DNA from: Rhynchopus sp. YZ270_cl-10
Lineage: Eukaryota; Euglenozoa; Diplonemea; Diplonemida; Diplonemidae
Reading direction: 5' to 3'
Assembly (NCBI GenBank): GCA_964035575.1
Contig: OZ037851.1
Span: 806,001 to 870,000, forward strand
Length of the DNA: 64,000 nt
The notes below the pieces were generated by a model. That model saw only the letters and a list, made by a program, of their open reading frames with translations. It was not told the DNA's origin and searched no databases. This document shows positions 32,751-44,154 of this stretch, in pieces; positions within the stretch are counted from its first letter, which is position 1, and the number at the start of each line of letters is the position of its first letter. A program made the position numbers and the translations under genes.

Positions 32751-35700
32751 AAAAGACGTCGTTGATGTCATCGCCAGGTTCGTCGAGGACCTGTTCTACA
32801 ACGGACTTGAAGACGCCTTCGTGGAAGTTGCTGTTGTTGCGGACTCTGTCGAAGGCGGTGAGCAGAGAGTCGTCGTATGTTGCGTGGCGGGGTGGGGCCT
32901 GGGCAATGTGTGGCTCTTCGAGAGACTCCAATGCTGCAGGCTTTGACGCAGACGAGACGTGCAGGGTGCCGGTCGCACTGCAGAACCGATGTTCCAGCAC
33001 CTTGAGGTTGCACACCCCGCAGATCTCTGTCTTGTCACCCCAGCTCACTGCAAGCGGCGGTGCCTCTGTACTACTCCCGCTGGCAGCTGGAGGCGCTGTA
33101 AGGTCAGTACCCTGCGTGATCTCCTCCTCAGGCTCGCTCCCTGACCGCGGGCTGATGACGCGTGTGGACATAGCAGATTTAGGCATATCCTTGGCAGGGT
33201 GAGACTCAAATGCAGGTGTCGTACGTGGTTTGATAGACGGTGCCTCTGCAACAGGTGATGTGTTCTGGCGAATGAGATCCTCACAGCGCTTGTCACGGCA
33301 GTACACATTGCTGAAGCATTCGGGGTCGATGATGTAGCCCAACCCTAAGGCAACCTCGAAGATGTCATTGTACAGCGATTGGTATACACCAAGGAGGAAC
33401 TGTGGTGGTGGTTTGAGATAAGACAAAAAAAAATTAAACATTTTGCCACTTGATTTGTCCTCACGAATCTACTACTGTATCTCTTTTCGTTGACCGCAAA
33501 AAAAACAAAACATGAGAGAAAAAAGATCGGGTCTTTTGTTTGTGCGCTCAAAGCCGGGAAAACAAAAAGGTGAAAAAATGTGTTAAACTGAAGTACGGTT
33601 GTTGTGGTTAATTGAGTACTCAAAGAAACAAGCAAGCTTCTGTTTTTTTCAATCCGTTTTGTTTGCCCTGCAGCGCTGCCTCCAATCTTTTTAGAATTGA
33701 CAACAAGTTGTTTTATCAAAAAAAGTTACGTTGATACAATACAAACACCTCTTTGCAGATAATAAGTGTTTTCGTGCAAAGTTTTTTTCGGTGCTAATTT
33801 TAAGGATGTTGAGGGGTAGCTTGACCACATTGCATGAAGTCGCTTTGCTACGACAATGTAGAAAACAGTGGGAAGGGTGTTGTGCTGTACCTGTCTCTCA
33901 GAGAGTGGGCGGCGGCCTCCCACATCACGTTCCTCGGCGGGAGCGAACTGGATTGCGATGAGGAGAGACTTCTCCTTGAGCTTGGGGCATTTTTCGTTGC
34001 TCTCAAAGTTTGCGACAATCTGTAGGTGGGGTGTGTGGTGTGATGGGTCCCTACACTAGCGACGCTGGCAACCACCATGAACATAACACCCCCTTTCCAA
34101 CAGCTTCTGACGCCCCTCTAAAATGAACGGCCACAATGAATCTAAGGCTGGTCATCGGTACAGCAAATAAGGAAAAAAAATAAAGAGAAATAGCCTGAGA
34201 CTCTTCTGAGTCAACAAAAAACCCCTCAGGGTTTTGTACCAACAATAATATTGAATCCAAAAGGTTTCCATACCCCAAGAGCGCCGCCTGCTACAGCATC
34301 GCAGATCTGGTGTTGGTTCATGAGTTTGACGAGTCCAATGGCACGCGTGCCGTCCCATGTGCCCGCACAGTAGTTCATGATTGCCTTGAAGGCATCGATG
34401 CGTGTCACGACAGGACGTTGCTCAAGAGACTTGTGGAGGACGCGCTCTGCATCGTCAGGCCGCATGCCCTTGCAATAGCTTGTGATGATGCTTTCGAAGA
34501 TGGTGCTGCTTGGGGCAATCTGCTGGAAAGCAAAACATATGGTAAAAAATCATTTGCATCCCACCTCTAGAGGTGGAAGAAGAAACCTCCAAAGATGTCG
34601 CAATGAATAGTTAATCATGACAGCGTCGTGTCTGGTCTTACAATATATGGCCACATTTGATGGGCCTAAAAATATCCACCCCTGGGTGAATTCGTACACG
34701 ACTGTACCTGGCACCATTGCTAAGGCATACCTTCTTGTCGTCAAGCATGTCAGTGAGGTAGTACTCTGCTGCAGCAGGGTCGTCCTGTTCTGAGCATAGG
34801 ATCATGAGGCCTTTGTAGATCTGGCGGCCTACGAAGCCCTTCTCCTTGGCACGTTCCAGGACGGTGGCTGCCTTGTCACGGTCGTTGTTTGCTGCGTGCA
34901 CGGCAAGAAGCGTTGCGTAGATGCTGATGTCCGGTGTGAGCTTGAGGGAAAGCATCTCTGCAAGCAGCTTCTCAGCCGCCACGCTGTCCTCCAGCTCCCC
35001 ATAGAGGCGCATGAGGGGTGAGTAGATGTGTGCGTTCACCTTGTCCGCCTGCTTTGCACGCACCAACACTGCCTCGGCCTTCTCGCGCTGACCTTGCCTT
35101 GCGTGGACGGCAAGCAGCGTCGCGTAGGTGCTTGCGTGCGGTGTCACACGGTTGCGTTCCATATCCACAAGCAGCTTCTCGGGACGCTCGCTGTCCCCAA
35201 GTTGTCCATATAACTTCATAAGGGGCTTGTAGAGGTCAGCATTGACACAGCCGTGTCTCTTCGCCCTGCCCAAGATCTCCTCTGCCTTCGTGATGTCCTT
35301 GTGCCGCGCAAACGCAGCAATGAGGGTGCTGTAGGTGTTCGCATCCGGGCTGACACTAGCATCCATCATGTCTTGCAGCAGCACTTCCGCACGCTCGGGC
35401 TCGCCAATCTCGCCGTACAAAGACATGAGACAGGAGAACATCTGCACGTTGACCTTCGACTCTTCCTTCGCGCGCGACAAGACGCGTTCAGCTGCCTCGC
35501 GGTTCACCTTCTTGCGGGTGTGTGCAGCAAGCAGTGTGCCGTACACAGACGCATCAGGGCTGACGTTCATCTGCGCCATGTCCACCAGCACACCCTCCGC
35601 AGCCTCTGGGTCTTCCAACTCTCCGTACAGACGGATCAGGGGCTGTGGAAAAGATGACAAAATAAAAGTCTTGCAGAGGCAAACATTTTGAGTATTTGAA

Positions 35701-36840
35701 ACACACAAACATTTCATTTGAATAACATTATACATCACGACACACGGAAGCAGTGTACACAATATAAAAGCAACCAGGTCACCAAAAAATACACCCTTGA
35801 AAGTGACACCGCTAGGACTACAACCTATAATATGTAAAAGAAAGAGCTTGAAACATGCTGATGCACGGCTGTAGGAGAGTAACGCTGTGCGCTAGCGCAC
35901 GTAGGAACCTTGCTGCTCCTGGGTGCCGAGGGGAACATACCTTGTAGACATCGGCGTTGATGCAACGCACCTCTTTTGCTTCCACCAGAAGCTGCTCGGC
36001 GTTGACACGGTTGCGCTGGCGGGCCTCTGAGGCCATGGCCACTGTGTACTGCTCAACAGTCATCTTTGGTGTGACTGAGGACGCGGACGGCGACCCCGAC
36101 CCCTGTTTTTCACGCCATTTCTGCTCTGGCCCCGATTTGTCACGCCAGTTGTGTGACATGCTCCCCATCGCATGCTGCTGCTGTGCGACAGATTGGAGCT
36201 GCTGGGGTGCTTGCTGCTGCAGGCGTGACGCTGCAGGGGGCATGCTGTGTACGATACCGCTGGCCTCCGTGTTGGGTGACGTAGGTGCGCTAGGAGGGTC
36301 ACTGCCTTGCCCAGGCAGCATCGCAAGAGATACAAGCTGCTCATTCGAGAGCAGCGCCAGCCCCCCACCCGGCTGCTGGGCAAAGGTCTGCTGCTGGTTT
36401 GTCGGCGTAGTGGCTTGCGGGGCGGTCTTGGACTGAGCTGTGGGCTGCTGAAGGATCATGACAAGCTGCTGTGCCTGCTGGGGGGTGTGGCCCTGGACGA
36501 GAGCGTTGTGGAACAGCTGCTGCTGTATCTGTGATATCTGAGATGGGCTTTGGGCTTGGGAGAGAGCCGCACTGTCCGTCAGCTGGCTCTGTTGTTGTTG
36601 CTGTTGTTGTTGTTGCTGCAGCTGCTGTTGCTGTTGCAGCTGCTGGGAGTGTTGATCCTGTGGCTGAGACAGCTGTGTCAGCTGTGTCAACTGTGACTGC
36701 TGTAGTTGCGGCTGTTGCTGTTGGGCGAGCAACATGTTTCCGTCCTGACCTGTGGGGGCCATCTGAACGAACTGAAACAACTGCGGGGACAACGTAGAGT
36801 ACATTGCCGCAGGTGCGACGTTTGTTTGCCAGTTCTGCAT
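32751..36840 (-). CDS. Gln-rich pentatricopeptide-repeat protein, at least five exons
   Basis: Exons: 36840-35941, 35642-34731, 34522-34274, 34019-33891, 33399-32751. Donors are GTATGT, GTATGC, GTATGG, GTACAG and GTATGT, acceptors all CAG, and the first four junctions are in phase 0, giving at least 946 residues. Residues 1-250 are Gln-rich with a run of ten or more Gln (CAG/CAA) and no mitochondrial presequence. From about 270 on come some ten PPR units of 35 residues (for example YKPLIRLYGELEDPEAAEGV, TYATLLAVHARQGQREKAEA). Exons 4-5 leave the PPR pattern; exon 5 has CGVCNLKVLEHRFC, possibly a metal site, in a Ser/Pro-rich region. Exon 5 ends in phase 1, so a 3' exon is missing; TA-type and TAA-type transposons lie right after it. 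PPR plus a Cys site recalls PRORP, but no NYN nuclease domain is seen. Confidence 0.82.
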
Positions 36841-37607
36841 TTTGTAAGCGTGTAACGTAACCGGTGCGAAGTGGAGTTGGGTGGCTCAGGGCTCACGGCC
36901 CTTGCCTGTTCTGCGAACCCTGAAGAGGTCTCACGCCTGTCACTGGTCTGAACGCAGCGAGACTGTCTTAAACGAATGTGTAGGGTTCTCTGTAGGTGGT
37001 GGTGTGGTACGCAGAAGGGTGGGTGATCAAGAATGAAAAGAGTTTTCGTGTGAATATTGCGTTTTGTTTTCTGTTTTCCCGGTTTTTTTTTTTGTATCAA
37101 TAATCGTCCACCAAGAGGTTCAATATCACCCGAAGGCAAGAATTTTTTAGAAGCCTGAAAAAAAATAACATGGAGCGAAAATGCAACACCGGCGCACTTC
37201 CACATACACGTCTACGTTGAGAATTCCACCCTCCCTTTTTTCGTGAAAACTTAGTGAGCACCTAAAGATGTAGTGCACTACCTTTTTCCTTTTTCTTTTC
37301 CTTTTCTTTCTTTGTGTGTGTTTTTGCCAGGCTGATCGCTAAATCACTACCCTCAACTCGGTGTTTGAAAAGTCAGGGGAAAATAAAATAAAATCTGCAG
37401 AATAAGAAGCATATTTAAGGCCCAGACAAAGTGTTTTCATCGATGGAGATACATGTTCACTGTTCTGGATCTTAGAACCCGGTCAAAGAGGTTTCCGATT
37501 TAGCGATAACCTTGTATAGTGTTCCTGAGAAATGCCCAATTTAGAGGAGGTCAGGAACACCACCTTGGCACGTTATTGTTTAAACTCAACTGGCTGACGG
37601 CCACACT
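36841..37607. other. Intergenic spacer
   Basis: Leader of the polyQ-PPR gene (CAG acceptor candidates 60-90 bases upstream of its ATG) and the 3' region of the propeller/RING gene. It includes a TTTGTATCAATAATCGTCC word and T/C runs. No gene seen. Confidence 0.5.
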
Positions 37608-40600
37608 TCACAGCAAAATGAGAAGCGTGGGAGCCACTTGAGCGGGCACGACACTTTCGCGGTTAGCGATCTTGACTATACCGACTGGGGAGGAGCATTG
37701 CTTGGCACGCGTAATGGCGCCGATTGCAGAAGCGTTGCATACGGTGCACTCAACGTTGTGGAGACAGGCCTGGTGGAAGGCGTGTCCGCAGGGCAGAGCC
37801 AGTGAGAGTCCCATGGCCAAGGGCTGCAGACAGCAGGGACACGCGGCCTCGGCCGACACGCATGCGGCCCAGTGGTTCGGTGTTGTGGAGGAGAGCAGCG
37901 CACGGGAGTCCATGCGCACAGCAATGTCACAGTCTTGGAGGATACGCTGGTTGCGTGCATTGCACTCCTCCTGCAAGGACACACGCGCGATGGGTGGTAG
38001 TGAGTCCAGCGATGACGCAGACGCATGTTCAATAGCACGCTCCGCATCCTCTGTACATTGGCGTCGTGCCTGCAGGGCTCGCAGCGCAGTGCTTATGGAA
38101 GACAGCGCACGCCCACAGCCGGCACCAGGAACAAGCCACCCTGGGTGGTCTGCGTAGCGCTCCATGAGGCGGAAGGCAGAAGCAGGTGAAGTCAGCCGCG
38201 CCACGCACTTCACGACCTCGTACGGAGGCACAACATCGGCACACGACTGCGATCCGTCCACAAGGTCCAAGGAGATGCACAGTGCGGCGGAGCAGCACCC
38301 CTCTCCCGTCAGCGCAGGCCCCGTGTAGCGCCGCAGCAGCGCCTCCATGTCGTCCCTGCGCCCCACCTCAATGATCTCCTGCAGCAGCAACTTCGCGTAC
38401 CCGCTCTTCGGGTAGGTGTCCATGTTCGCACTCAGGAAGTGGATCAAAAGGCGCTTCACTGCTGCTGACCCACTGGCCTGGCGAAGCGTGGTCAGCACAA
38501 CTGCTTGCTTATAAGTGTACACATGTGGCTGCCGAACCAAGGAGGCCAAGAAAGATGACAAAGGTGCAAGTGGTGATGGCCTTGCAATGATTGCTATCCC
38601 CCTCGACAGGGTCAGGTGCACGAGGCCCGGATCCGCGCGTGCAGATGAGGATGCGCACAGCAGAAGCACAAGGGTCTCGTCCAGGAGGTTGTCGGCGACC
38701 TGGAAGTGCCTTTCGCCAGCGGTCTCCTCAGACGGCTCGTTGGGTTTGACTGCGGCAGCAAGCGTACGTACGAGTTCGATGTGGAAGGCAGACTTGTAGC
38801 ATGCTATGGTGTCTGCGTTCGACAGTCTCTGCGCACCTGGGTTGTCACCCATGTCGCCGATGTTGATGCCGTGCAATCTGAACAAGGAGGAGTACAGGAA
38901 CACAAAGGATTTGAACAACGAATCAAAGGAGCGCCGCCACAACTCGCGAATGCCCACACGCTCATCCTGCGGCAGTGCAGAGGACACGACAGTGCTGATG
39001 TTGTGCACCACCTTCTGCAGCTCCAACCTGTGTGCTGAGCCTTCCGTTGCGAGGTTCACACGGATGCCGAGCAAATGGAATATCAGGTCTTCTGTCCGGG
39101 CCTCCGTGACCCCACCCTCCTGCCCCAGCCCCATGTCGTATGCTACCCCGCTGTGCACCTTCACGCAGAGCACATCCTCCACAAGGAAGAGCACCGCCTC
39201 CAGCACGTAGGGCCACTTCTTCGACAGCGCTTCGTTCCTGTTGCTCGCCAGCAGCGTGTACGTTGCGGACGCGGCACCCTGGCACACCAGCACATACGGG
39301 AGAAAGCCTAACACAAAGCTCGGGTTCGTCGACATCACCTGAACCTGATGTACGTCACCACCCTCCCCTTTGCCCATCTGCATCTGGAGCCTCCCCCCCA
39401 CAAGGGTAGCGTGCGTCTCTGTGCCGGTGGCGATACTGACCAGCACACCTGCACCATGCAGCACAGCAGGGGCGGTGAACAGACCTGGGAAGAACAGACG
39501 GTCGAAGTGCGACAGACTGCCCAGCAGGGACAGCACGTGGTGCAGATGGCCCCCTGCCTCCTGGGTGCCAAGCTCTGCGTTGCGTGCCAACAGGACGTCA
39601 TCACTGGCAGTGGCATCGCGCAGCTTGACCAGCAACGCACCTACTACTGCACGCAGCACGGCAAGCCCCGACACGCCTACTGCATGAAGGTCCAACGCCA
39701 TGCGGATAGGCTTCTCGACACGGCGCCGTGTCAGTGCAGCTGCCTCCTTTGGCACCACAGGCGACGTCTGCATGGACAGACGAGTACACGTCTCGTACAA
39801 AACACCTGTGTTGCAAATAAATGGGTTAAAGCACAGCCACGGCAGCGGCGGCACGGTTGTGGCCTCAGGGCCACTGCAGTCCACACTGTCTGCTGCTTCA
39901 CGCTTCTTAAGGTTCTGCTTCTTGCCCCCCTTCTCCCCTCGTGGTGTGCCGGTACGCGGGGTGCGTGGGGTGTGCACTAAACCGTCGCTCGCTGCCTCCC
40001 ACCTGTCACCAACATAGGTCACACGGCGCGCCTCTGTCCCCTTTGTAAAGAACTCCACATCGTCTGCTGCAGCAAAGACGACCGGCGTTGTGATACCGTT
40101 CACCTCCAGCATGAGGGGCTCTGCGGACTTCTGCCGCAACGTTGCGTGCAGAGTGTGTTCTGCCAGGCCACGGGGTGTGCCTGCTTCGTCCTTTGCGTTC
40201 ACATCGAAGGCGCGCGACAGCAGACGCACAGCATTTAACCTTGCGGAGCGACATCTCTCCTTCTCCAACCCCACAACATTCTCTGCACACTTACACGGTT
40301 CATCTAGCTGTGCAAACGCGGCCATGCTGTTTGCATAAATACAACGCTTCACCTTCTGAAATGACATTGCATCTTCCACTTTCTCCACTGTGTCCGGACC
40401 GTTCATTGCGGTGCGCCAGCTCTGCTGCAACCCTGTTGCGGTGTCAATCGCTTCTGCAATGTTCTTCCATCCGAATAGACGTGGTGTTGCCTCATCTGCC
40501 ACATGCTGCGACGTTGCTGTGTCACGCACACACTGATCTGTGTACGCCTGCATCCATTTATGCGCCGCACATCCAGCACACTGCCCCTTCGTCTCCACCT

Positions 40601-42749
40601 CCCCTCCCCTCGACCCCTCGAGATCCTCCGATACGTCTTCATCCGTGAACACATCGTCCTCTGAATCCGTTTCAATGCCCGATGCCTGCTCCTCTTTCTG
40701 GCATGATCCTACCCTCCCCTTCCACCACCCCCGCCGTGCCGAATAGCGTGCATCCAACAAACAAACGTCCAGCTCCGAGGAGATATAACGTTGCTGTGCC
40801 GCAGAGAACCGCTCCTCCCCTTCGGCCATGACGACGTCGTCAATGTTGATCACATTCCCTTCGGGTCGTGCAATACAAACCCGAAACGCACCGTTCGGTT
40901 GCACCCCATCGCGGGGGCGGGTAGCACGGCGTTCCTCATCAACATCGCCAATGACGTCTACGACAACTGGGGTCGGTGCACCCTCCGCTGACACCTCGGA
41001 TGCACTGTACCTCCTTCCCGAGAATACTGCCCCATCCGATTGCTCAGTTGCTGTTAATGTACATCCGGGTATCTTCTTTGGGTTGTCATGATGAACACTT
41101 CTCCGGTCCCCTCTGGGAGCTGCGCGCCCTAAGATCAGCACTGACTCCGGCGGCTCGAAGATGTTCGCATATTGAAAGGTCCTGGCATGCCCATAGCTTT
41201 CCTGGCGTTTCTCTTTTGGCTTCTCATCGCTGTCGTCAAACAGAGTGCTGAGCGATGCTTTCTCGATCTGCGCTTCGACGCAAGCAGAGGCTATGCCTAT
41301 AGTGGTCTTCTTCTTCTCGCGCCTCTGTTTAGGGGGTGTCATCGCGCCAAATGCTTCAGGTGAGTTAGGAGCTGAAGGAGGTGCAGAACCAAAGGAGGAT
41401 GTAGTAGGGGGAGGTTGGTGCGCGCTGCTATGCCGACTGCGTTGCGAGGAGGAAAGCACTTTAGATTTGAACCACTCCCAGCCACCTCCTTGGCTCCCCG
41501 CACCTACACTACCCGCTAATGATGAGCCTTCCTGCAATGACCCACACACAGAGTCGTCGTCGCCGTTGGAACACCTCTCCGCAATGCTTTTTGAAGAGAT
41601 ACTGCTGGTATCGTTGCCAGGGGACCTCCCCAAGGATGTCATCGTGATTTGCTTATTAGGAGTAGTAGGTGTAGGTGTAGGTGTCGGTGTGGTAGGCGTC
41701 GTTATAGCCGAAATCGGAAGCTGTCCGCGAAAAATCGTATCACCAAACACAACAAACACAGCCCCCCCGCTGATACAGCATTCCGTGAGATCTACGTTTC
41801 TCCCATTGTGCTGTAACGTTGCGGCAAAAGGGGTGGTCGTATTTTGTGTATCCAAAAAGGTGATTTGATTGCCACGGACCGAGCAAATCATTGAAATATC
41901 GTGGCAGGGGAGGAGGACGCCCATGAGTGTGTGTTGGGGTTCTGGTCCGGAGGTATCGGATCCATCGATGGAGACTACAGCGCTTTCGGTAGGTGAAGGA
42001 AATGAAGTTGAGGAGAGCACAGCCCCGGTGCGGTCTGCAATCCATAGCCTGCCACTTTGCCTTGATACGCAGATTGTGGTCTGGCGGGCACCGATGCAGG
42101 CTGTTCCTAGGGTACCCCCACCTCTGCGGTTTCGTCCTACAGGGACTGCACGGTGTGCGGCGATATCGTAAAGCTTGACTCCAACGGAGGTGTGATAGAC
42201 CAATAACCCCAGATGGCATTGCAACCCAAGCACCGGGGTTTCCTCTTGAAGAAGCACCGCGGGTTTGTCTTGTTGAACAGCAAATCGATGGATCCGATGC
42301 GCAACATCCGCAAAAAATAGATGCGGTGGCAGGTCTTCATCGCACACTGCATCATCATGCCATGCCATAGCTGCAACTGCATTTGGATGAAAGTGAACGG
42401 AACCTCCTTTCTGGTCTAACGAAGCCACCCCAACAACACTGTCCCCACAGTACGCAAACCACCGTTCATCCCTGCTAAAGCTGATCTGCAGCACGTCCCC
42501 TTCCACCGGGATCTGAAACTCCGTCGGTTCAAACCCACTCAACGAAGCTCCCTCCGTTCGCACCACCCTAATCACCCCCTTCCCCGCCTCCGCAAACGCT
42601 ATATAATGTGCCGTCCCACTCAACGCACAAATCCCCCCATCCACCCGATACTTCGCCTCAAAGGCCAACCCCACCTCAGAAACATTTGCAGAAGAAGAAG
42701 AAGACCGCACCCCAGACCGTGGTGGAGACTGTGGAGGTGATTTAAACAT
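37608..42749 (-). CDS. Large beta-propeller and RING-finger protein, candidate Vps8/HOPS-CORVET-type tether
   Basis: 1713 aa in one exon from the ATG at 42749. Residues about 30-360 show repeated beta-propeller-like blades (ICALSGTAHYIAFAEAGKGV, LQISFSRDERWFAYCGDSVV, HLFFADVAHRIHRFAV). A Ser/Thr/Pro-rich and acidic disordered middle follows, then a long helical part with Ala/Leu-rich repeats from about 1000 on. Near residues 1630-1680 is a RING-H2: CPCC, then LPCGHAFHQACL and CTVC. Propeller, solenoid and C-terminal RING is the layout of Vps8, Vps11, Vps18 and Vps41 subunits of endosome/vacuole tethering complexes; the size fits Vps8 best. Similarity is by architecture only, so paralogue assignment is tentative. 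An unrelated RING E3 ligase with a propeller is the alternative. Confidence 0.7.
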   Translation of the reverse strand: MFKSPPQSPPRSGVRSSSSSANVSEVGLAFEAKYRVDGGICALSGTAHYIAFAEAGKGVIRVVRTEGASLSGFEPTEFQIPVEGDVLQISFSRDERWFAYCGDSVVGVASLDQKGGSVHFHPNAVAAMAWHDDAVCDEDLPPHLFFADVAHRIHRFAVQQDKPAVLLQEETPVLGLQCHLGLLVYHTSVGVKLYDIAAHRAVPVGRNRRGGGTLGTACIGARQTTICVSRQSGRLWIADRTGAVLSSTSFPSPTESAVVSIDGSDTSGPEPQHTLMGVLLPCHDISMICSVRGNQITFLDTQNTTTPFAATLQHNGRNVDLTECCISGGAVFVVFGDTIFRGQLPISAITTPTTPTPTPTPTTPNKQITMTSLGRSPGNDTSSISSKSIAERCSNGDDDSVCGSLQEGSSLAGSVGAGSQGGGWEWFKSKVLSSSQRSRHSSAHQPPPTTSSFGSAPPSAPNSPEAFGAMTPPKQRREKKKTTIGIASACVEAQIEKASLSTLFDDSDEKPKEKRQESYGHARTFQYANIFEPPESVLILGRAAPRGDRRSVHHDNPKKIPGCTLTATEQSDGAVFSGRRYSASEVSAEGAPTPVVVDVIGDVDEERRATRPRDGVQPNGAFRVCIARPEGNVINIDDVVMAEGEERFSAAQQRYISSELDVCLLDARYSARRGWWKGRVGSCQKEEQASGIETDSEDDVFTDEDVSEDLEGSRGGEVETKGQCAGCAAHKWMQAYTDQCVRDTATSQHVADEATPRLFGWKNIAEAIDTATGLQQSWRTAMNGPDTVEKVEDAMSFQKVKRCIYANSMAAFAQLDEPCKCAENVVGLEKERCRSARLNAVRLLSRAFDVNAKDEAGTPRGLAEHTLHATLRQKSAEPLMLEVNGITTPVVFAAADDVEFFTKGTEARRVTYVGDRWEAASDGLVHTPRTPRTGTPRGEKGGKKQNLKKREAADSVDCSGPEATTVPPLPWLCFNPFICNTGVLYETCTRLSMQTSPVVPKEAAALTRRRVEKPIRMALDLHAVGVSGLAVLRAVVGALLVKLRDATASDDVLLARNAELGTQEAGGHLHHVLSLLGSLSHFDRLFFPGLFTAPAVLHGAGVLVSIATGTETHATLVGGRLQMQMGKGEGGDVHQVQVMSTNPSFVLGFLPYVLVCQGAASATYTLLASNRNEALSKKWPYVLEAVLFLVEDVLCVKVHSGVAYDMGLGQEGGVTEARTEDLIFHLLGIRVNLATEGSAHRLELQKVVHNISTVVSSALPQDERVGIRELWRRSFDSLFKSFVFLYSSLFRLHGINIGDMGDNPGAQRLSNADTIACYKSAFHIELVRTLAAAVKPNEPSEETAGERHFQVADNLLDETLVLLLCASSSARADPGLVHLTLSRGIAIIARPSPLAPLSSFLASLVRQPHVYTYKQAVVLTTLRQASGSAAVKRLLIHFLSANMDTYPKSGYAKLLLQEIIEVGRRDDMEALLRRYTGPALTGEGCCSAALCISLDLVDGSQSCADVVPPYEVVKCVARLTSPASAFRLMERYADHPGWLVPGAGCGRALSSISTALRALQARRQCTEDAERAIEHASASSLDSLPPIARVSLQEECNARNQRILQDCDIAVRMDSRALLSSTTPNHWAACVSAEAACPCCLQPLAMGLSLALPCGHAFHQACLHNVECTVCNASAIGAITRAKQCSSPVGIVKIANRESVVPAQVAPTLLILL

Positions 42750-43665
42750 CCCCTTTTTGTGTTCCTCCCCAAGAGGTGGGTTTCCTGTATTTGCTTAATA
42801 TTTTTTTAGAGAAGATTGAAGAGAAATATTGAAGGGAAATTTAAGCAAACAGGGGAATGAAAATGCATTTTTTTTATTCGTTTTTCAGGGATACAAATAC
42901 AACGTGAAAAGGGGGGAGGGTAGAGGGGGTTTTTGGTACCTTTGGGGGTACTGTCTACTATTAGAGGGGGGGAAAAAAACGACGTATGGCCAGAGTCCTA
43001 GCTTGCCTGGGTCAGTGGGTCAAGCTGACCCAAGTGCCTGGGTCGCGACCCACGAAAAAAAAAAAAAAAGGGAATTAATTAATTTGGAATTGGGAAATTC
43101 TGATTTTTTCCCCTCTTTGGGGGGGCCCACCACCTTTTCTGGGGTAAGAAAAAAAATATTGACAAAAAAATCCGGCACCGTCCAGGGCTGGACCCAATTT
43201 TTTTTGCCTGCGGCGCCATTTTTTCCTTTTTTGCTCCGCAAAAAAGGGTTCGTAGAGTGACTCTGTGGTGTAAAAAGCTACATTTTTACACCGTACCCTA
43301 ATTTTTTTCGCCTGCGGCGCCATTTTATATATTTTGTGTTGGGTGATCTATGAACGGGGAGTGATTTTTATGGTAAAAGTAGCGTTCCACTTAACGTTGT
43401 GAGCAACTCACTAGTCGTAGTGGCCAAAATTTGTATCAGTCAAGAACTTGTCCATTTTTCTGAAATGACCCCACCACAGTGAGGGTAGAGCTCGGAAAAC
43501 CCAAAAAAGCCAAGACAAGCCCCCCAAGGCCCAAAACCTCTGCTGACCCAAAAAAAAAATTCTGACCCAGATTTGGCATTTTTTTCCAAAACCAAGCTAG
43601 GACCCTGGTATGGCGTTCCGTCAAAAAAAAGGGTGTGCGCGCACATCTAAAAGGCACCCTTTTTG
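42750..43665. other. Intergenic with repeats
   Basis: Holds the second copy of the GCCTGCGGCGCC repeat (43187-43332) and a copy of the 172-bp-family core (43440-43500). The GC-richer part at 43000-43060 repeats CTGACCCAAGTGCCTGGGTC-like words in a small inverted arrangement. No gene seen. Confidence 0.5.
43187..43332 (+). repeat. Interspersed repeat with internal duplication, copy 2
   Basis: Same order of blocks as the copy at 13577-13722: GCCTGCGGCGCCATTTT, the TTTTTTGCTCCGCAAAAAA hairpin, GTGACTCTGTGGTGTAAAAA, and a second GCCTGCGGCGCCATTTT. Same orientation, 30 kb apart. Confidence 0.75.
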
Positions 43666-44037
43666 CTACCTTGAGACAACTATGTTGTGGGAAAGAATGG
43701 AATTTGTTGCGTCGTCAATGAGGAGTGTCTCTGTGACGTTCTGGATGCCAGAGGTGTGGCAGTGCCAGGCGGCGAAGATCTGCGACATCCCTGGGATCAC
43801 GTCTGTGTCGATTTCTTCCATTGCAATGGCGAAGCCCTTAAGATCGCCCAACGTCGCCATGAAAGCACCCATCGTCTCAGGCAAAGACTGTGCACCAATG
43901 GCTATGGCAGGTGAGTGCGGCTTGCTCACATCTACAATACGCATGATCGCCTCTGGGTCGTGGTGCTTCAACGTCGTACCCAAATCCTTGCTGGTCAAGC
44001 CCTGGAGGTACCCATTCCACACCGCCTTGCTGGACAT
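43666..44037 (-). CDS. Small NTF2/SnoaL-like fold protein
   Basis: 123 aa, single exon, from the ATG at 44037 (MSSKAVWNGYLQGLTSKDLG). Layout fits the SnoaL/ketosteroid-isomerase-like cone: N-terminal helices, a PETMGAFMATLGDLKGFAIA segment where the family has its membrane-facing helix and first strand, and long strands at the end (SQIFAAWHCHTSGIQNVTET, NSILSHNIVV). The usual catalytic Asp/Tyr cannot be assigned, so enzyme versus binding role is open. A CAG acceptor lies 30 bases upstream. No targeting signal. Confidence 0.65.
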   Translation of the reverse strand: MSSKAVWNGYLQGLTSKDLGTTLKHHDPEAIMRIVDVSKPHSPAIAIGAQSLPETMGAFMATLGDLKGFAIAMEEIDTDVIPGMSQIFAAWHCHTSGIQNVTETLLIDDATNSILSHNIVVSR

Positions 44038-44066
44038 AGAAACGGTTTAGGGTGGGGGGGGCTTAA

Positions 44067-44069
44067 CTG
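44067..44069 (-). promoter_or_regulatory. Candidate spliced-leader acceptor of the NTF2-like gene
   Basis: Minus-strand ATACACAG, 29 bases before the ATG at 44037. The tract upstream is only weakly pyrimidine-rich, so this is a weaker candidate than those at 9508 and 18054. Confidence 0.4.
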
Positions 44070-44154
44070 TGTATTCTGTGTGAGTGAGTATAAGGAAAAA
44101 AGGTAGTCATTTTCGCGAAGTGAAACCAGAAAAGAATAAAGCACTCTCCACGCC

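Noticed and set aside
38962-42219. Several frames opposite or out of phase with the 1713-aa gene
   Set aside because: Shadow frames in GC-rich coding DNA; Cys/Arg/Ala-rich without motifs.
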